Below, one piece after another: positions 31,760 to 43,188 of a stretch of 64,000 nucleotides of DNA. Each line of letters opens with the position of its first letter. Positions within the stretch are counted from its first letter, which is position 1. Under the pieces are notes generated by a model. It worked only from the letters and a program-made list of their open reading frames with translations. It had not been told where the DNA came from and did not search any database. A program made the position numbers and the translations under genes. Source of the DNA: Lantana camara. Lineage: Eukaryota > Streptophyta > Magnoliopsida > Lamiales > Verbenaceae. The stretch is taken from positions 22,438,001 through 22,502,000 of the forward strand of contig CM074864.1 in assembly GCA_037501455.1 (NCBI GenBank), in the 5' to 3' direction.

Positions 31760-32683
31760 GATGGAGAGGAGTAGGATGCTGATATTGATCTAGCTGCGAT
31801 AGTTGAAGGTACCATTTGCATACATGGCACGAACATTCTTACTTGATTTGATCCGGGAGCTACACACTCCTTTCTCTCAAGTGCTATATTTGTTTCTTTG
31901 CCTTTGCCTGTTATTCGGTCTCTTGCATGTTATGTGGTTAGTACTCCTTTTGGTGGTAGTATAGAAACTGATCGGGTGTTCAGAGAGTTTCCAATGAGTA
32001 TTGAGGGTCGAGTTTTCCTGACAGACTCCATTGAGATGCCTATGACTCGCTACGGATCTATTTTGGGCATAGATTGGTTGTACAGACATTGTGCTACAGT
32101 TGATTGTAGGGCAAAGGGAGTTCAGTTGGGATCAGATTTGACTGTGGGTTGGAGTTCTAAGACAGTGCCTCTACTTTCTTTTACAGAAGCTCAGAAACTG
32201 GTCCGAGAGGGAGCTAAGGGTTTTATTGCATATATTCTCAACAAACCCAAGGATCAGATTAAATTGGAAGAAACGGAAGTAGTGAAGGAATTTCCCGAGG
32301 TCTTTCCTGAGAAACTGGATTCTTTACCTCTAGATCGGGAAATTGAGTTTGTGATCCACTTATACCTTAATGCAGAGCCATATTCTAAGACCCCGTATCG
32401 CATGGCTCCGGCAGAGTTGAAAGAGTTGAAGACTCAACTTGATGCGTTATTGGAGATTGGGTACATTAGACCGAGTTCTTCTCCCTGGGGTGTACCGGTT
32501 TTGTTTGTGAAGAAGAAGGACGAAACTTTGAGAATGTGTGTAGACTATAGGGAGTTGAGCCGGATGACGATGAAGAACAAGTATCCCCTTCCACATATCG
32601 AGGAGTTATTTGATATACTTCAGGGATCTAAAGTTTATTCGAAACTTGATTTAAGAGAGGGATACTACCAGTTGCGATTCTGA
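31760..32683 (+). pseudogene. Tek protease and N-terminal half of RT
   Basis: A protease of the DPGATHSF type lies near 31850, directly after an in-frame TGA. The long open frame 31898-32683 continues with [17 protein letters not shown] at the protease end, then a linker, then RT fingers/palm: [71 protein letters not shown] and [13 protein letters not shown] with the first catalytic Asp. A TGA at 32681-32683 ends the frame just before the expected AEDIPKTGF, which follows in the same frame. Confidence 0.87.
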
Positions 32684-33045
32684 GCAGAGGATATTCCAAA
32701 GACAGGATTTAATACTCAGTACGGGCATTATGAGTCGTGGTGATGCCATTCGGTTTAACTAATACCCCTGCAGCTTTTATGGATATGATGCACAGGATCT
32801 TCCGACCTTTTCTGGATAAGTTTGTGGTAATTTTTATTGATGATATTCTGGTATTCTCTAAATCTGCTAAGGAACACGCGAGACATCTTCAGTTGGTATT
32901 AAGGACTTTGAAGGAACATCAGTTATTTGCCAAATTCAGTAAATGTGAGTTTTGGATCGATAGGGTTTCTTTCTTGGGTCATGTGATTTCGTGCAATGGT
33001 TTGGAAGTCGATCCTTCGAAAATTGAGTCGGTTGAAATGGGAGAA
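32684..33045 (+). pseudogene. Tek RT palm/thumb with intact FIDDIL site
   Basis: After [17 protein letters not shown] one base appears to be missing, shifting the frame near 32720. The frame 32737-33069 then has [21 protein letters not shown], the catalytic [10 protein letters not shown] near 32840, and [17 protein letters not shown]. Another frameshift near 33030 moves the continuation ([23 protein letters not shown]) into the frame of 32996-33496. The catalytic Asp pair is conserved. Confidence 0.85.
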
Positions 33046-34252
33046 ACCGAAGAATGCCTCGGAGATTAGAAGTTTCTTGGGTTTAGCGGGTTATTACCGA
33101 AGGTTCGTGAAGGATTTTTCAAAGATAGCCGCTCCTTTAACCCGATTGACAAAGAAAGATGTGAAGTTTGTTTGGGATGGAGATTGTGAGAAGTGTTTCA
33201 CCTTCTTGAAAGAAAAGTTAGTCTCTGCTCCAGTGTTAGCCCTTCTGGAAGGTACAGAAGGGTATGTTGTTTATACGGACGCTTCTAAAGACGGTTTGGT
33301 TTGTGTATTGACTCAAAAGGGGAAGGTAATTGCTTATGCATCCCGGAAATTAAAAGAGCATGAAAAGAATTATCCGACACATGATCTTGAGCTTGCCGCC
33401 GTAGTCTTTGCACTTGGAATGTGGAGACATTATTTATACGGGGTATCTTTCGAGATTTTCACCGACCACAAAAGCCTCCAGTATTTATTCACTTAGAAGG
33501 ATTTGAATATGAGGCAACGGCGTTGGATGAAACGGTTAGAAGACTATGATTGCACCATCAAATACCATCCCGGCAAAGCCAACGTGGTCGCCGATGCACT
33601 TAGTAGGAAGGCTAGTGTATCGAGCTTAGAAGTGGGTGAAAGTAGTGGAATCGAGCCAATTGTTATAAGGGCTGGAGTTCCTAATATTTCTATTCAGCTG
33701 GATTTAAAGCACAGATTATTTGAGGCTCAGACTAATGATTCAGAAGTTCAGAAATTGGTAGCTAAAGCTAGAGCTAATCCGGAATGTCCATTTGGGTTCG
33801 ATGGAATCGGTCTTCTTAGTTTCAAGAACCGAGTGGTGGTACCCGAAGAGTTGAAACGGGTATTGCTCGAGGAAGCTCACAAATCGGCTTATTCTATCCA
33901 CCCTGGAGGGAATAAAATGTATAAGGATTTGAAGCAATATTATTGTTGGCGTGGATTGAAGAAAGATGTGGCCGAGTATGTGAAGCATTATATCACTTGT
34001 CAGAAAGTAAAAGCCGAGCATCAGAAACTGGGAGGTCTTCTATAGCCGTTACCTATTCCCGAGTGGAAGTGGGAACAGGTGGCAATGGATTTTGTATCCG
34101 GGTTACTGAAGGTACAAGGAGGGTTCAACGGTAACTGGGTGATTGTGGACCGTTTGACTAAATCTGCACATTTTTTGCCTATCCGGATGTCTTATAAAAT
34201 TCACAAGCTAGCCGAGCTATATAACAGGGAGATTGTTTGACTTCACGGGATT
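33046..34252 (+). pseudogene. Tek RNase H and integrase N-terminus, with core deleted
   Basis: RNase [44 protein letters not shown] and [12 protein letters not shown], then a TAG at 33494-33496 and in-frame continuation DYDCTIKYHPGKANVVADALSRK. Integrase: HKSAYSIHPGG...YVKHYITCQKVKAEHQ, where the first Cys of the zinc finger's CxxC is Tyr. After a stop come WKWEQVAMDFVSGL with the first catalytic Asp and VDRLTKSAHFLP. At LHGIPVI near 34250 the sequence jumps to the post-core region, so the second Asp and the Glu are deleted (several hundred bases). Confidence 0.86.
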
Positions 34253-34605
34253 CCGGTTATTTAGGTCCTTTTGAGATTCTTGAAAGAATTGGAGAAATTG
34301 CCTATCGGTTGGACCTACCACCGAGCCTCACGGGGATTCACAATGTATTTTACATATCTCAACTAAGGAAATATTACCCCGATGAAACCGAGATCCTTCC
34401 AGTTGAAAAAGTGGAATTGGAACCGAATCTAACCTTTGTTCAGAAACCGGTTAAGATATTGGATAAGAAGTTTCAGGAATTGAGAAACTGGAAGATTCCC
34501 ATGGTTAAGGTCCTTTAGAGAAGTGATAAAACTGAAGAAGCCACGTGGGAGACTGAAGATAAGATGAGACGGTTCCATCCAGAGTTGTTTACTCCCGCTC
34601 AGTAA
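34253..34605 (+). pseudogene. Tek integrase C-terminus and chromodomain
   Basis: The frame 34237-34518 holds LGPFEILERIGEIAYRLDLP and HNVFYISQLRKY, typical after the integrase core, then the chromodomain starting at KPVKILDKKFQELRNWKIPMVKVL. A TAG at 34516-34518 replaces an expected Trp; the frame continues RSDKTEEATWETEDKMRRFHPELF to the stop near 34603. Chromodomains of chromoviruses target integration to modified histones. The TAG removes the second half including the conserved ATWE motif. Confidence 0.87.
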
Positions 34606-34629
34606 ATCTGGGGACCAGATTCTTTCAAC

Positions 34630-34639
34630 GGGGGAGGAT
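34630..34639 (+). other. Tek polypurine tract
   Basis: GGGGGAGGAT immediately before the 3' LTR start TGTAACACCCC, typical of Tekay-type elements. Confidence 0.85.
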
Positions 34640-37151
34640 TGTAACACCCCAGCTTTCGGCCTTTCAGGTAAGAACGCCACGTGTGAGTTTTGAGAGTTAG
34701 AATTTAATTTAGTTTGTTCATTTCTTTAATTTTACATTTCATGACATAAATTTTAAATTATATTTCAAATGTTTTTATGAAATTCATATCAAATTGATAT
34801 TTATTGCATAAATTGAGTGTGATTGAAACGTGAATTAATTCCCGAACATGATTTAATTTTTTATATGTCCTTAATTGATCATTCTTTTAAATTTGGGGAC
34901 TTAATTGCATGATTATCTCATGGGACCAAATTGATCATTTATTATGAGATTGGACTCAATTACATGACTTATAACTTGGAGGATTTAATAGCAAATTAGA
35001 GCATTTCTTACTCTCATATAGCAGTATTCACGTACCATTTCCCTCATACATACAAACATTCATATTTCTTGCTCCTTTGCTTCCACTTTGCTCGATCCAA
35101 AACCCTCATCAAGGAGAAAAGGATTTCATCAATTCAAGCTATATTTTGAAGAAATTGTGAACTTGGAAGCATGATCATCATATTCATCCATCTCTTTGCA
35201 TCTCTTTTCATTTCAAGGTAAATATGGTGATTGTATGAATTTCTTTGATTGATTATGTGGGACTAGGGTTATGGTTTGAGCTTGATGAAGTGTGTTTTAG
35301 TTATTGGAGATATGAATACTTGATTATGGCTTGAATTTGATGCATATATATTGAAGTTTATGAATTTGGATGCTAAGTTGATATATGGGTTTGAATTGAT
35401 GATTCTTGATGATTAAAGCTTGATATAAGTGTTTGGATTGGATTTTATTGAACTATAAGTATGCTAGTATGTTTATTTCATGAATTGTATGCATTTGAGC
35501 TTGGTATTTGATCATTTATGGTTGTTGATTTTTGGTTCGTATGTTCCCTTCTACTGCTCTGTTTTCTGCTGCAACTGCATAACGGGAATGGCCTTTCCCG
35601 TCCCAGTTCATTCTGGGAACGGCCGTTCCCACCCATGACAGATGGCGCGCGAGACTGGGAACGGTCCTTCCCAGTTTTGGCTTATAGCCGGAACGGCAGT
35701 TCCCAGCCATGAACAAAATGCAAATTTCTTATAGACGCGCGGGATTTGGTTCAGGGAGCCGGGAACGGCCCTTCCCATTTCCAGTACAGAACCGGAACGG
35801 CCGTTCCCATGCTCCAGGGGTTTTATGAATTTTCTGCATAAAATTAAGTTTTCCAAATCTGTTTCTAATGCCATAAATAATCGATACTTGTTATTATATG
35901 CTCATTTTATGCCTGAATGTGATCATATCATTCCATAAATTGTCAATGCACGTTATATTGTTCATAATCACGCCGTTCGTCCTAATTGGTACATTTGAGT
36001 CATGTCTCATGGACAATTGTCTTTCTTGCACAGACCAGCTTCCTGGTGACGGGGAGTAGGCCCCGTGAGTTGTATCCTTGTTTCTTTTGGTCACACACGT
36101 GAGGTTTAAATTTATAGATATATAGAACCCTTATAACCCTATGTGAACTTTTCGGCAAAAATGTATATATATCTATATAATCTTTCAAACCTCGATTGAT
36201 TGAATTGAAATGACTATTTTGGCGAGTAAACTGTATTGCACTGTGGGCCCGAGGGTAGTGGCTTGAGCCAACCGGGAAAGCATGGGCTGATGGGTAACTC
36301 TGGCCCTATCCTCACCATTTGGGATGACCCCTGAATCCACCATGAGGTTTGGTGGAGGAAGGAATCCCGTACGTGGGAGTCATGTTCTTGACGTACGCAC
36401 TGATTGGATGGTTGGGCCTTGCAAACCTACCATCACCCGGAGGAAGAAGGGTTCATGAAACTGCTAATTGTGCACTATAATAACTTGCATGCTCACTATT
36501 GAATTGAAACACGGTTATGGTATTGTTCACTGTCAGGAGTAAAGGTTGGAGACTGCTTCACTCGCCGGGCCACTGATTGACTAGAATTGTAAATAACTTG
36601 ATAAACTTGATAGTTGTAATCTCGGGCAATTTATATATATTATTTCTTGAATTATAGTGTTCTTTTTCCAAAAATATTACCCGAGACTATAACTTGCATG
36701 TATGTGCGCTTATATTTATATACCCCTCACTCAGTCTTTTGTAGACTGACGCCTCAACCTTTCAATTTTTGTAGGTGCATGCTAGGTGGGAATTAGAGTC
36801 GAGTGTGTCTTTAATTTGGGTCTAGCACACTTCACCTTCATATCACTTTCATGTATTGACACTTATGGAATATTAGTATGTTTATAGAATTTTGGAGATG
36901 ATAATGTATTGATATGTATATGGGAAGATAGCATGCTTTTGGATACTTGTTAACCGATAATGAAATATTATGCTTCTGCTTTTATTGTTGTAACTTGATT
37001 ATTTGTTTTGGGGTTAGTCCCGCCTAGCTATTATTGTTTTTTTTATTGTCTCCCGTTCGCTATAGCTTTGGTTCATGTATGGATTGCCTATTTCATATGT
37101 GAATTGAACTATAGTGCGGGGGATGTGGTACCTAGCGTTCCGGGTGCTACA
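34640..37151 (+). repeat. Tek 3' LTR
   Basis: 2512 bp, TGTAACACCCCAGC to GGGTGCTACA, followed by the target duplication gtcca. Closely similar to the solo LTR at 14662-17169 along its whole length. The GGAACGGCCGTTCC-type array is at about 35580-35815. Confidence 0.92.
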
Positions 37152-37555
37152 GTCCAGCTCAAGGGGTTGGGGTCGAGTTTTGAGGGGTTCGTATTCTTTT
37201 CGACTAAGAAGTCAATCAGAACTTGAGCTTGTTGGGCGACACGGGGTTGGAAGGTGATATCGTGTTGACTCAGCTCTACCGCCCATTTCATCATTCGACC
37301 CGGGACATCGGGTTTGGACAAGACCTGCCGGAGGGGTTGATCGGTTAGTACTATGATCGGGTGTGCCTAAAAATAGGGTCGTAATTTTTGAGCAGCATGT
37401 GTTAGTGCGAGGACGAATTTCTCGATCTCAAGGTAGTTCCACTCCGCCCCGTGTAAGATCTTGCTCAGATAGTGAATGGGCATGTGTTTTCGATCCCTAA
37501 TCGTGACAAGGACCGAACTGAAAGTTTCGATGGAGAGAGATAGATAGAGGTACAA
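37152..37555 (-). pseudogene. Tat-B RNase H fragment
   Basis: Minus strand. Roughly 93% identical by eye to 17170-17575 in Tat-A. Frames include MSKPDVPGRMMKWAVELSQHDITFQPRVAQQAQV and HYLSKILHGAEWNYLEIEKFVLALTHAAQKLRPYF. Its left edge is the same chromovirus insertion point as in Tat-A, and its right edge (tacaa, 37551-37555) is the target site of the next insertion. Confidence 0.87.
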
Positions 37556-40500
37556 TGTGGCGCCTCCCCAACACGACAACCCCGCACCGCAATACTCCCT
37601 GAGTGGAGGTTAGACCCAACATTCAGGAAATACTATGGCGAACAGTCAGGATAATATATGAATGGAGTATGTGACACAGTGCAGCAGAAGATAAAGAGAT
37701 TCGACTTTACCAATGAACGGGGAGGATAACGTACAATGAGCAAGGATTATCATTATTGAGCAAAGTAATTCGCAAAAGAGTACAATAGGTTAACATGCAA
37801 GGACAAAGTATGAGATAGTTTGTTTCTGCAGAGAGTAGGCTTAAGACAGTGTACTCTTAGGATTGGATCCAACCTGCGGTTATAATGCTTCAAGATACCT
37901 CTAGTTGTCGTTCATTGATTCCTGAAATCATGCATTTTAAAATAGGCGAGAGGGTTAGTCAAAGTGACTGAGTGAAGGGGGTATGAGGGTTTATAGATAT
38001 ATGTATATATATATATTTATATTTATATGATCAAGAAGATCTTGATCTTCAATATTAACAATAGGATATAGCAAATAGGAAACGGTTCATAATAATTGTA
38101 AAATAGGGATAGGGGTAGTTTGGAATATTTGTAGAAATATGAACCGTTTGTAACAAGAACATTAATGCCCGTAAGCTAGGCCTCTACATCCATAACTCCT
38201 TAAATAATTGGTAAAATAGTATCGGGCTGATCAGGCTCCGATACTTCAATAAAACCAAGAATATTAACTCCACTACTCCTTGATGTCAATAGGGGATCAA
38301 ACCCTAGAGACCACGAACTAGATTCGGGAGGCAGCTATCTCTCCCTCATCCCTTGGGAGTAACTAACCTCCAGTTAAACCACTACCAAGAGGTGGTGGCA
38401 GTCCGCAGCACCAACAATACCCTCGGCCCGATACCTTCCGGGTAATTGCTCGCTACGGATACAGCCGGGGCCCATAACATGAATCAAGAATAATATTTTG
38501 CTTGCATAACCCGGAATCAATGTTTTGATAAAGTGGACTTGAAATATATAATGTTCTAGTAAAACGTTGATTCTGGCATGAAAGTATTTTTCCCTTAAGA
38601 GGGATATTGTAGTACAATAATATGTATATAGGGTGGTAAATCAAAATGATAGGTAGGCTTGAAAATAGTTTTTATATAGATACATATGTATAGGCATGAT
38701 TCTAGTTGAAAACATTTTAACCCTCACCTATATTGGTAGTCAGACATTGTAATGTGGATTCCAGTGCGCCTGAAAGTATTAACTACTATGGGCTTAGAAC
38801 TAGGTTCCTTATTTTAATTAAATAAGCATATAAAACACATAATGTTCATGCATAAAAGGATTACATCAAGTAAACACATAAACTATATCATGTTAGAGAA
38901 TTCCCGATAAACTCTAATTTTAACCGTTTAAGGGAAATTAAGTAATTAATCAGGTTTCATGAATTCTTTAAGCACTTAAATATTTATTAATCACATTATA
39001 ATCTTAATTATAACATTAGAAATGGAATTTAGAATTTAATTTGACAATGTAGCTTACATTTTGAAAATAATTCACAATTTACTGATTTTTGGAAAATTCG
39101 GATAAAATCTTTATTTAAAAATTCCAAAACAAATTTTATAATTATTTTAATAATATTTTCGAAATATTCAGCCTATGGGTTGACCAAAAAGTCAAAATTA
39201 CAATTTAAAACATTTACTATTCAATTTCTTATGAATTAAACACTTTATAACACAAAATCGAACACACACACTCACACACTATCACACGTGCACTTAAAAT
39301 TGTTCAAGAACAACATGAACATGTTCTTGAGCCTATTTGAATATTCAAAGAAGGTATGTAACACACTTGATCATATTCATATTTATAGCATAGAATTTGA
39401 AGCATAATATAGCAAAATATATTAATTCTCTATGAAAAATAATTCTAAATAAATTATTCTTGACATGAATTTAATCAAACAAGATCATAATTATTTAAAC
39501 ACATATTCATATCATATCATATCATAACTCATGCATTTAATTAAATAAAATGCATATATGTTATCATATTTTTCTTAAACTAGCATAAATAGCATATATT
39601 TCACAAAATAAATTCCTAAAGCATAATTTAATTAAATCTAAGCATGCTATACTCATAAACACCCTAAGAACATATTATAAAGCATGAAATAATAAAAGAA
39701 AAACACACCTTAAGGGGAGAATAGGGCTGCTGCCATGAGCTTCACTAGAGGGAGGAGTGATTTGTGTGAATTTTGGAAATGACTTGGAGGGGTATTTATA
39801 CTTGGGATTTAGGGGCTTGCCTTGCAATTTCTAAGAGTTTAGGGGAGATGTGGAAGCTTCATATCCTAGACAAATGCTTGGTTGCTACTTAGGTAATGTG
39901 GATGAATTATATTTTAGACATATGCTTGGTAATTAGATAGGAAATGTGGGGAAAATATGTCCATTTATTTAAACTTTCTAGAAGGTTTATGTTGAATAAA
40001 AATAAATATAAAATGGTATAAAATTTATTCAAGAGTCGACAGGTGAAACCTTGAAGTAGTAAATTAATGGAAGAATGAGTGAAAAATAAGCTTCGTTATG
40101 ATTATAAATGTGGAATATTTAGAGTTTTCGTTTATAAATTATGAATATTAAAGATGATGAAAATCATGAGAAAATTATATAAACGAAGCTATGACGAAGT
40201 CTAAAGGTTGTAAAAATTATCATATTTTAGAGAAAAATTCAAGAAACGTTTTGAGTAAAATTTCAAATATTGAATGAAAGCTAATTGTTTTAAAATAAAA
40301 TGACAATTTTTAGAAAGGAAAATATTTATAAAATATGCTATGGGTGGAATCAAGTTTTGGTAAATGCATGAAAATTCATAAAATAATTCAAGGATCGTTT
40401 TGACTATAATATTGAATATCGAAAAGTAGATGAGTAAAGAGTTATTTGCGATCGAACTATAAGCTAGGATTTTGCAGATTTTTTGATGTTACTAGAGTTA

Positions 40501-40667
40501 GGATGGGAATTATAGTTCACGGAGAGTGTCAAGATCCTCGAAATAATGTGAGGATTCTTTTGGTCACAATATTAGATAGTAAAAGTACTTTCGGGAATGT
40601 AGGAAAATTCTAAGGTTGTAGGGGTATTTTTGTAATTTCCAACTTGCCCCTGTTTCCGGCTGTTACA
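37556..40667 (-). mobile_element. Large solo LTR in Tat-B
   Basis: 3112 bp, plus-strand ends TGTGGCGCCT and GGCTGTTACA, flanked by the duplication tacaa (37551-37555 and 40668-40672). Interrupts Tat-B RT/RNase H coding sequence that is contiguous in Tat-A. Read on the minus strand it starts TGTAACAGCCGG, typical of gypsy LTRs, and has a TATA box in that orientation, so I place it on the minus strand. No coding frame above about 65 codons and no internal region, hence a solo LTR. Its family differs from Tek and nTek. Confidence 0.87.
39791..39800 (-). promoter_or_regulatory. TATA box of the large solo LTR
   Basis: Minus strand reads TATAAATACC followed by CCTCC, in GC-moderate context, with a CT-rich potential start region after it. 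Supports the minus orientation. Confidence 0.6.
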
Positions 40668-41717
40668 TACAAGGTCTCCCCTTCGTTGGGTTTGGCCAAC
40701 AGCGGTGGACATGCAAATTACTCTTTAAGTTGTTCAAAAGCTCTATCGTACTCTTCATTCCATTCAAACTTTTTTAGGTTTCTCAATATCTTGAAGAAGG
40801 GGAGGTTCCATTCGGACGATCAAGAGATGAACCGGTTGAGGGAAATGATTCGACCGACAAGGGATTGGACTTGGATGATGCACTGGGGTCGAGGTATAAT
40901 CTGGATAGCCTTGATCTTGGCTGGGTTCGCCTCGATCCCCTATTCACTCACCATGTATCCGAGGAATTTTCCTCCTTCGACACCGAACGTGCACTTGTCC
41001 GGGTTGAGCTTCATGTCGTGCCTCCTAAGGATTTCAAATGCTTGACCCAGATGATCGAGATGATCGCATGCCCGTTTTCTCTTCACGATCATATCGTCCA
41101 CATAAACTTCGATCGTTTTACCAATCTCTTCTATGAACATCTTGTTTACCAATCTCTGGTAGGTTGCCCTGGCATTCTTGAGACCGAATGGCATCACTTT
41201 AAAGCAATAGATGCCTTTGACTGTTATGAAGGTTGTGTGGGGTCGATCTTCGGGTGCCATGGAGATTTGGTAGTACCCTTGGAAGGCGTCCATCATACTC
41301 AGCATCTCACAACCAGCTGTCGAATCGACGAGCTGATCGATCCGAGGGAGTGGGTATGGGTCCTTTGGACAGGCCTTGTCTAGATTTGTAAAGTCATTAC
41401 ACATTCTCCACTTACGCCCAGTTTTCTGCACTAGGACCACATTACACAACCAATCCACGTATTGGGTCGGGGTCACGTATCCTCAATGATCTCGTTCCTC
41501 TCTTTGCTTTGGACCCTCAACTTTTGTTTGATGGGTTTGTGGGTGGGATCGATCCCGAGCTGGTGGCAGATAACCTTCGGGTCGATCCTGACCAGGTCCT
41601 TAGCGGTCCAGGCGAAGACGTCGGCGTTCTCTTGGAGGAATTCAATCATCATGATCTCATGCTGGGGGTTCATGTTCGCCCCAATCTTTGTCGACTTGTT
41701 GCTATCATTTGGATCGA
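40668..41717 (-). pseudogene. Tat-B reverse transcriptase
   Basis: Minus strand. The frame 41476-40940 has CNVVLVQKTGRKWRMCNDFTNLDKACPKDPYPLPRID, MDAFQGYYQI, VMPFGLKNARATYQ, the catalytic YVDDMIVK and KLNPDKCTFGVEGGKFLGYM, better preserved than in Tat-A. The thumb continues to 40668, where the solo LTR separates it from RNase H at 37555. Upstream, 41473-41717 carries IGANMNPQHEIMMIEFLQENADVFAWTAKDLV and DPTHKPIKQKLRVQSKERNEII, the usual RT-leading segment. A short deletion near 41476 removes about 30 bases relative to Tat-A (18378-18410) and breaks the frame. Confidence 0.87.
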
Positions 41718-42988
41718 GGGGTATTTGTTTCAAAGAATCGGACGGTTCGATCCGCTCCACGGCTTTTCTCTTTTGAGCCACTCGCAAGCCGTTGGCTTCT
41801 ACCTTTGGTGCTGCGAGGTCGAGTTCTACGCTCGCATAGGTTTCGAGATCAAGGCACTTGCTCGCATCCTTTTCCTTCTCCTTCGGCTCTTTGAGAATGA
41901 TTACATAACATGCCCAACTGTTCGGGACGTCGCAATCTAGTTCGCCGACCCCATTTGGCATCGACATCTTCAGCTTTTGGTGGTAGGTGGAGATTATGGC
42001 TCTGAATTGTATGAGGCCGGGTCGACCAAAAATTAGGTTGTAAGCGAGGGGCATGTTTAGCACAACGTACTCGACCTCTTGGGTAACTTGCCGAGGCGAT
42101 GTTCCCATCGAAGTGAGCAGTTTGATGCGCCCAAACGGGATGGGGTATTTGTTTCAAAGAATCGGACGGTTCGATCCGCTCCACGGCTTTTCTCTTTTGA
42201 GCCACTCGCAAGCCGTCGGCTTCTACCTTTGGTGCTGTGAGGTCGAGTTCTACGCTCGCATAGGTTTGGAGATCAAGGCACTTGCTCGCATACTTTTCCT
42301 TCTCCTTCGGCTCTTTGAGAATGATTGCATAACATGCCCAACTGTTCGGGACGTCACAATCTACTTCGCCGACCCCATTTGGCATCGACATCTTCAGCTT
42401 TTGGTGGTAGGTGGAGATTATGGCTCTGAATTGTATGAGGCCGGGTCGACCAAAAATTAGGTTGTAAGCGAGGGGCATGTTTAGCACAACGTACTCGACC
42501 TCTTGGGTAACTTGCCGAGGCGATGTTCCCATCAAAGTGAGCAGTTTGATGCGCCCAAACGGGATAGGGTATTTGTTTCAAAGAATCGGACGATTTGATC
42601 CGCCCTACGGCTTTTCTCTTTTGAGCCACTCGCAAGCCGTCGGCTTCTACCTTTGGTGTTGTGAGGTCGAGTTCTACGCTCGCATAGGTTTGGAGATCAA
42701 GGCACTTGCTCGCATCCTTTTCCTTCTCCTTCGGCTCTTTGAGAATGATTACATAACATGCCCAACTGTTCGGGACGTCGCAATCTACTTCGCCGACCCC
42801 ATTTGGCATCGACATCTTCAGCTTTTGGTGGTAGGTGGAGATTATGGCTCTGAATTGTATGAGGCCGGGTCGACCAAAAATTAGGTTGTAAGTGAGGGCA
42901 TGTTTAGCACAACGTACTCGACCTCTTGGGTAACTTGCCGAGGTGATGTTCCCATCGAAGTGAGCAGTTTGATGCGCCCAAACGGGAC
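41718..42988 (-). repeat. 424-bp tandem triplication in Tat-B protease-RT linker
   Basis: Three head-to-tail copies start at 41718, 42142 and 42566, each opening with GGGTATTTGTTTCAAAG after a G/A difference and ending at GCCCAAACGGGA. The unit is exactly 424 bp. It is single in Tat-A (about 18648-19073). Each copy encodes the same stretch on the minus strand (including YVVLNMPLAYNLIFGRPGLIQFRAIISTY), but since 424 is not a multiple of three each junction shifts the frame. The copies differ at only a few sites, so the expansion is recent compared with the Tat-A/Tat-B split. Confidence 0.93.
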
Positions 42989-43188
42989 AACTTGGAAACC
43001 CCCGAATCCAGACAAAGGCGTTCGGATCGGATCTAGCATCAAGTTATTCAATTTCATTTTTACAAGCGTAAAGTAAAGGATAATTTTCGTGCTACTTCCA
43101 TTGTCAACAAGGCATTTGGTTACATTGTAGTTAGCCACTCCCAAGGTCACCACCATCGGACAACTAGGCGTTTCGCCTTCCCGATGTG
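42989..43188 (-). pseudogene. Tat-B protease
   Basis: Minus strand. VTLGVANYNVTKCLVDNGSSTKIILYFTLVKMKLNN carries the aspartic protease motif D-N-G-S-S near 43105, followed by DPIRTPLSGFGG. It is truncated at 43188 by CopB1, which inserted after CCCGATGTG; Tat-A continues at the same point with GGCCCATGTGG. No Tat sequence is seen to the right of CopB1. Confidence 0.85.

Larger units (their letters stand above)
30981..37151 (+). mobile_element. Tek: 5'-truncated Tekay-like chromovirus with 3' LTR
   Basis: Plus strand. Remaining parts: gag, protease, RT, RNase H, part of integrase, chromodomain, purine tract and 3' LTR (34640-37151). The 5' LTR, PBS and start of gag are lost at the junction with nTek at 30980. 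The right flank gtcca at 37152 is the same target site as for the solo LTR at 14662-17169. A C-terminal chromodomain and TGTAACACCCC LTR ends point to the Tekay/Del clade. Stops, frameshifts and an integrase deletion make it non-functional. Confidence 0.88.
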
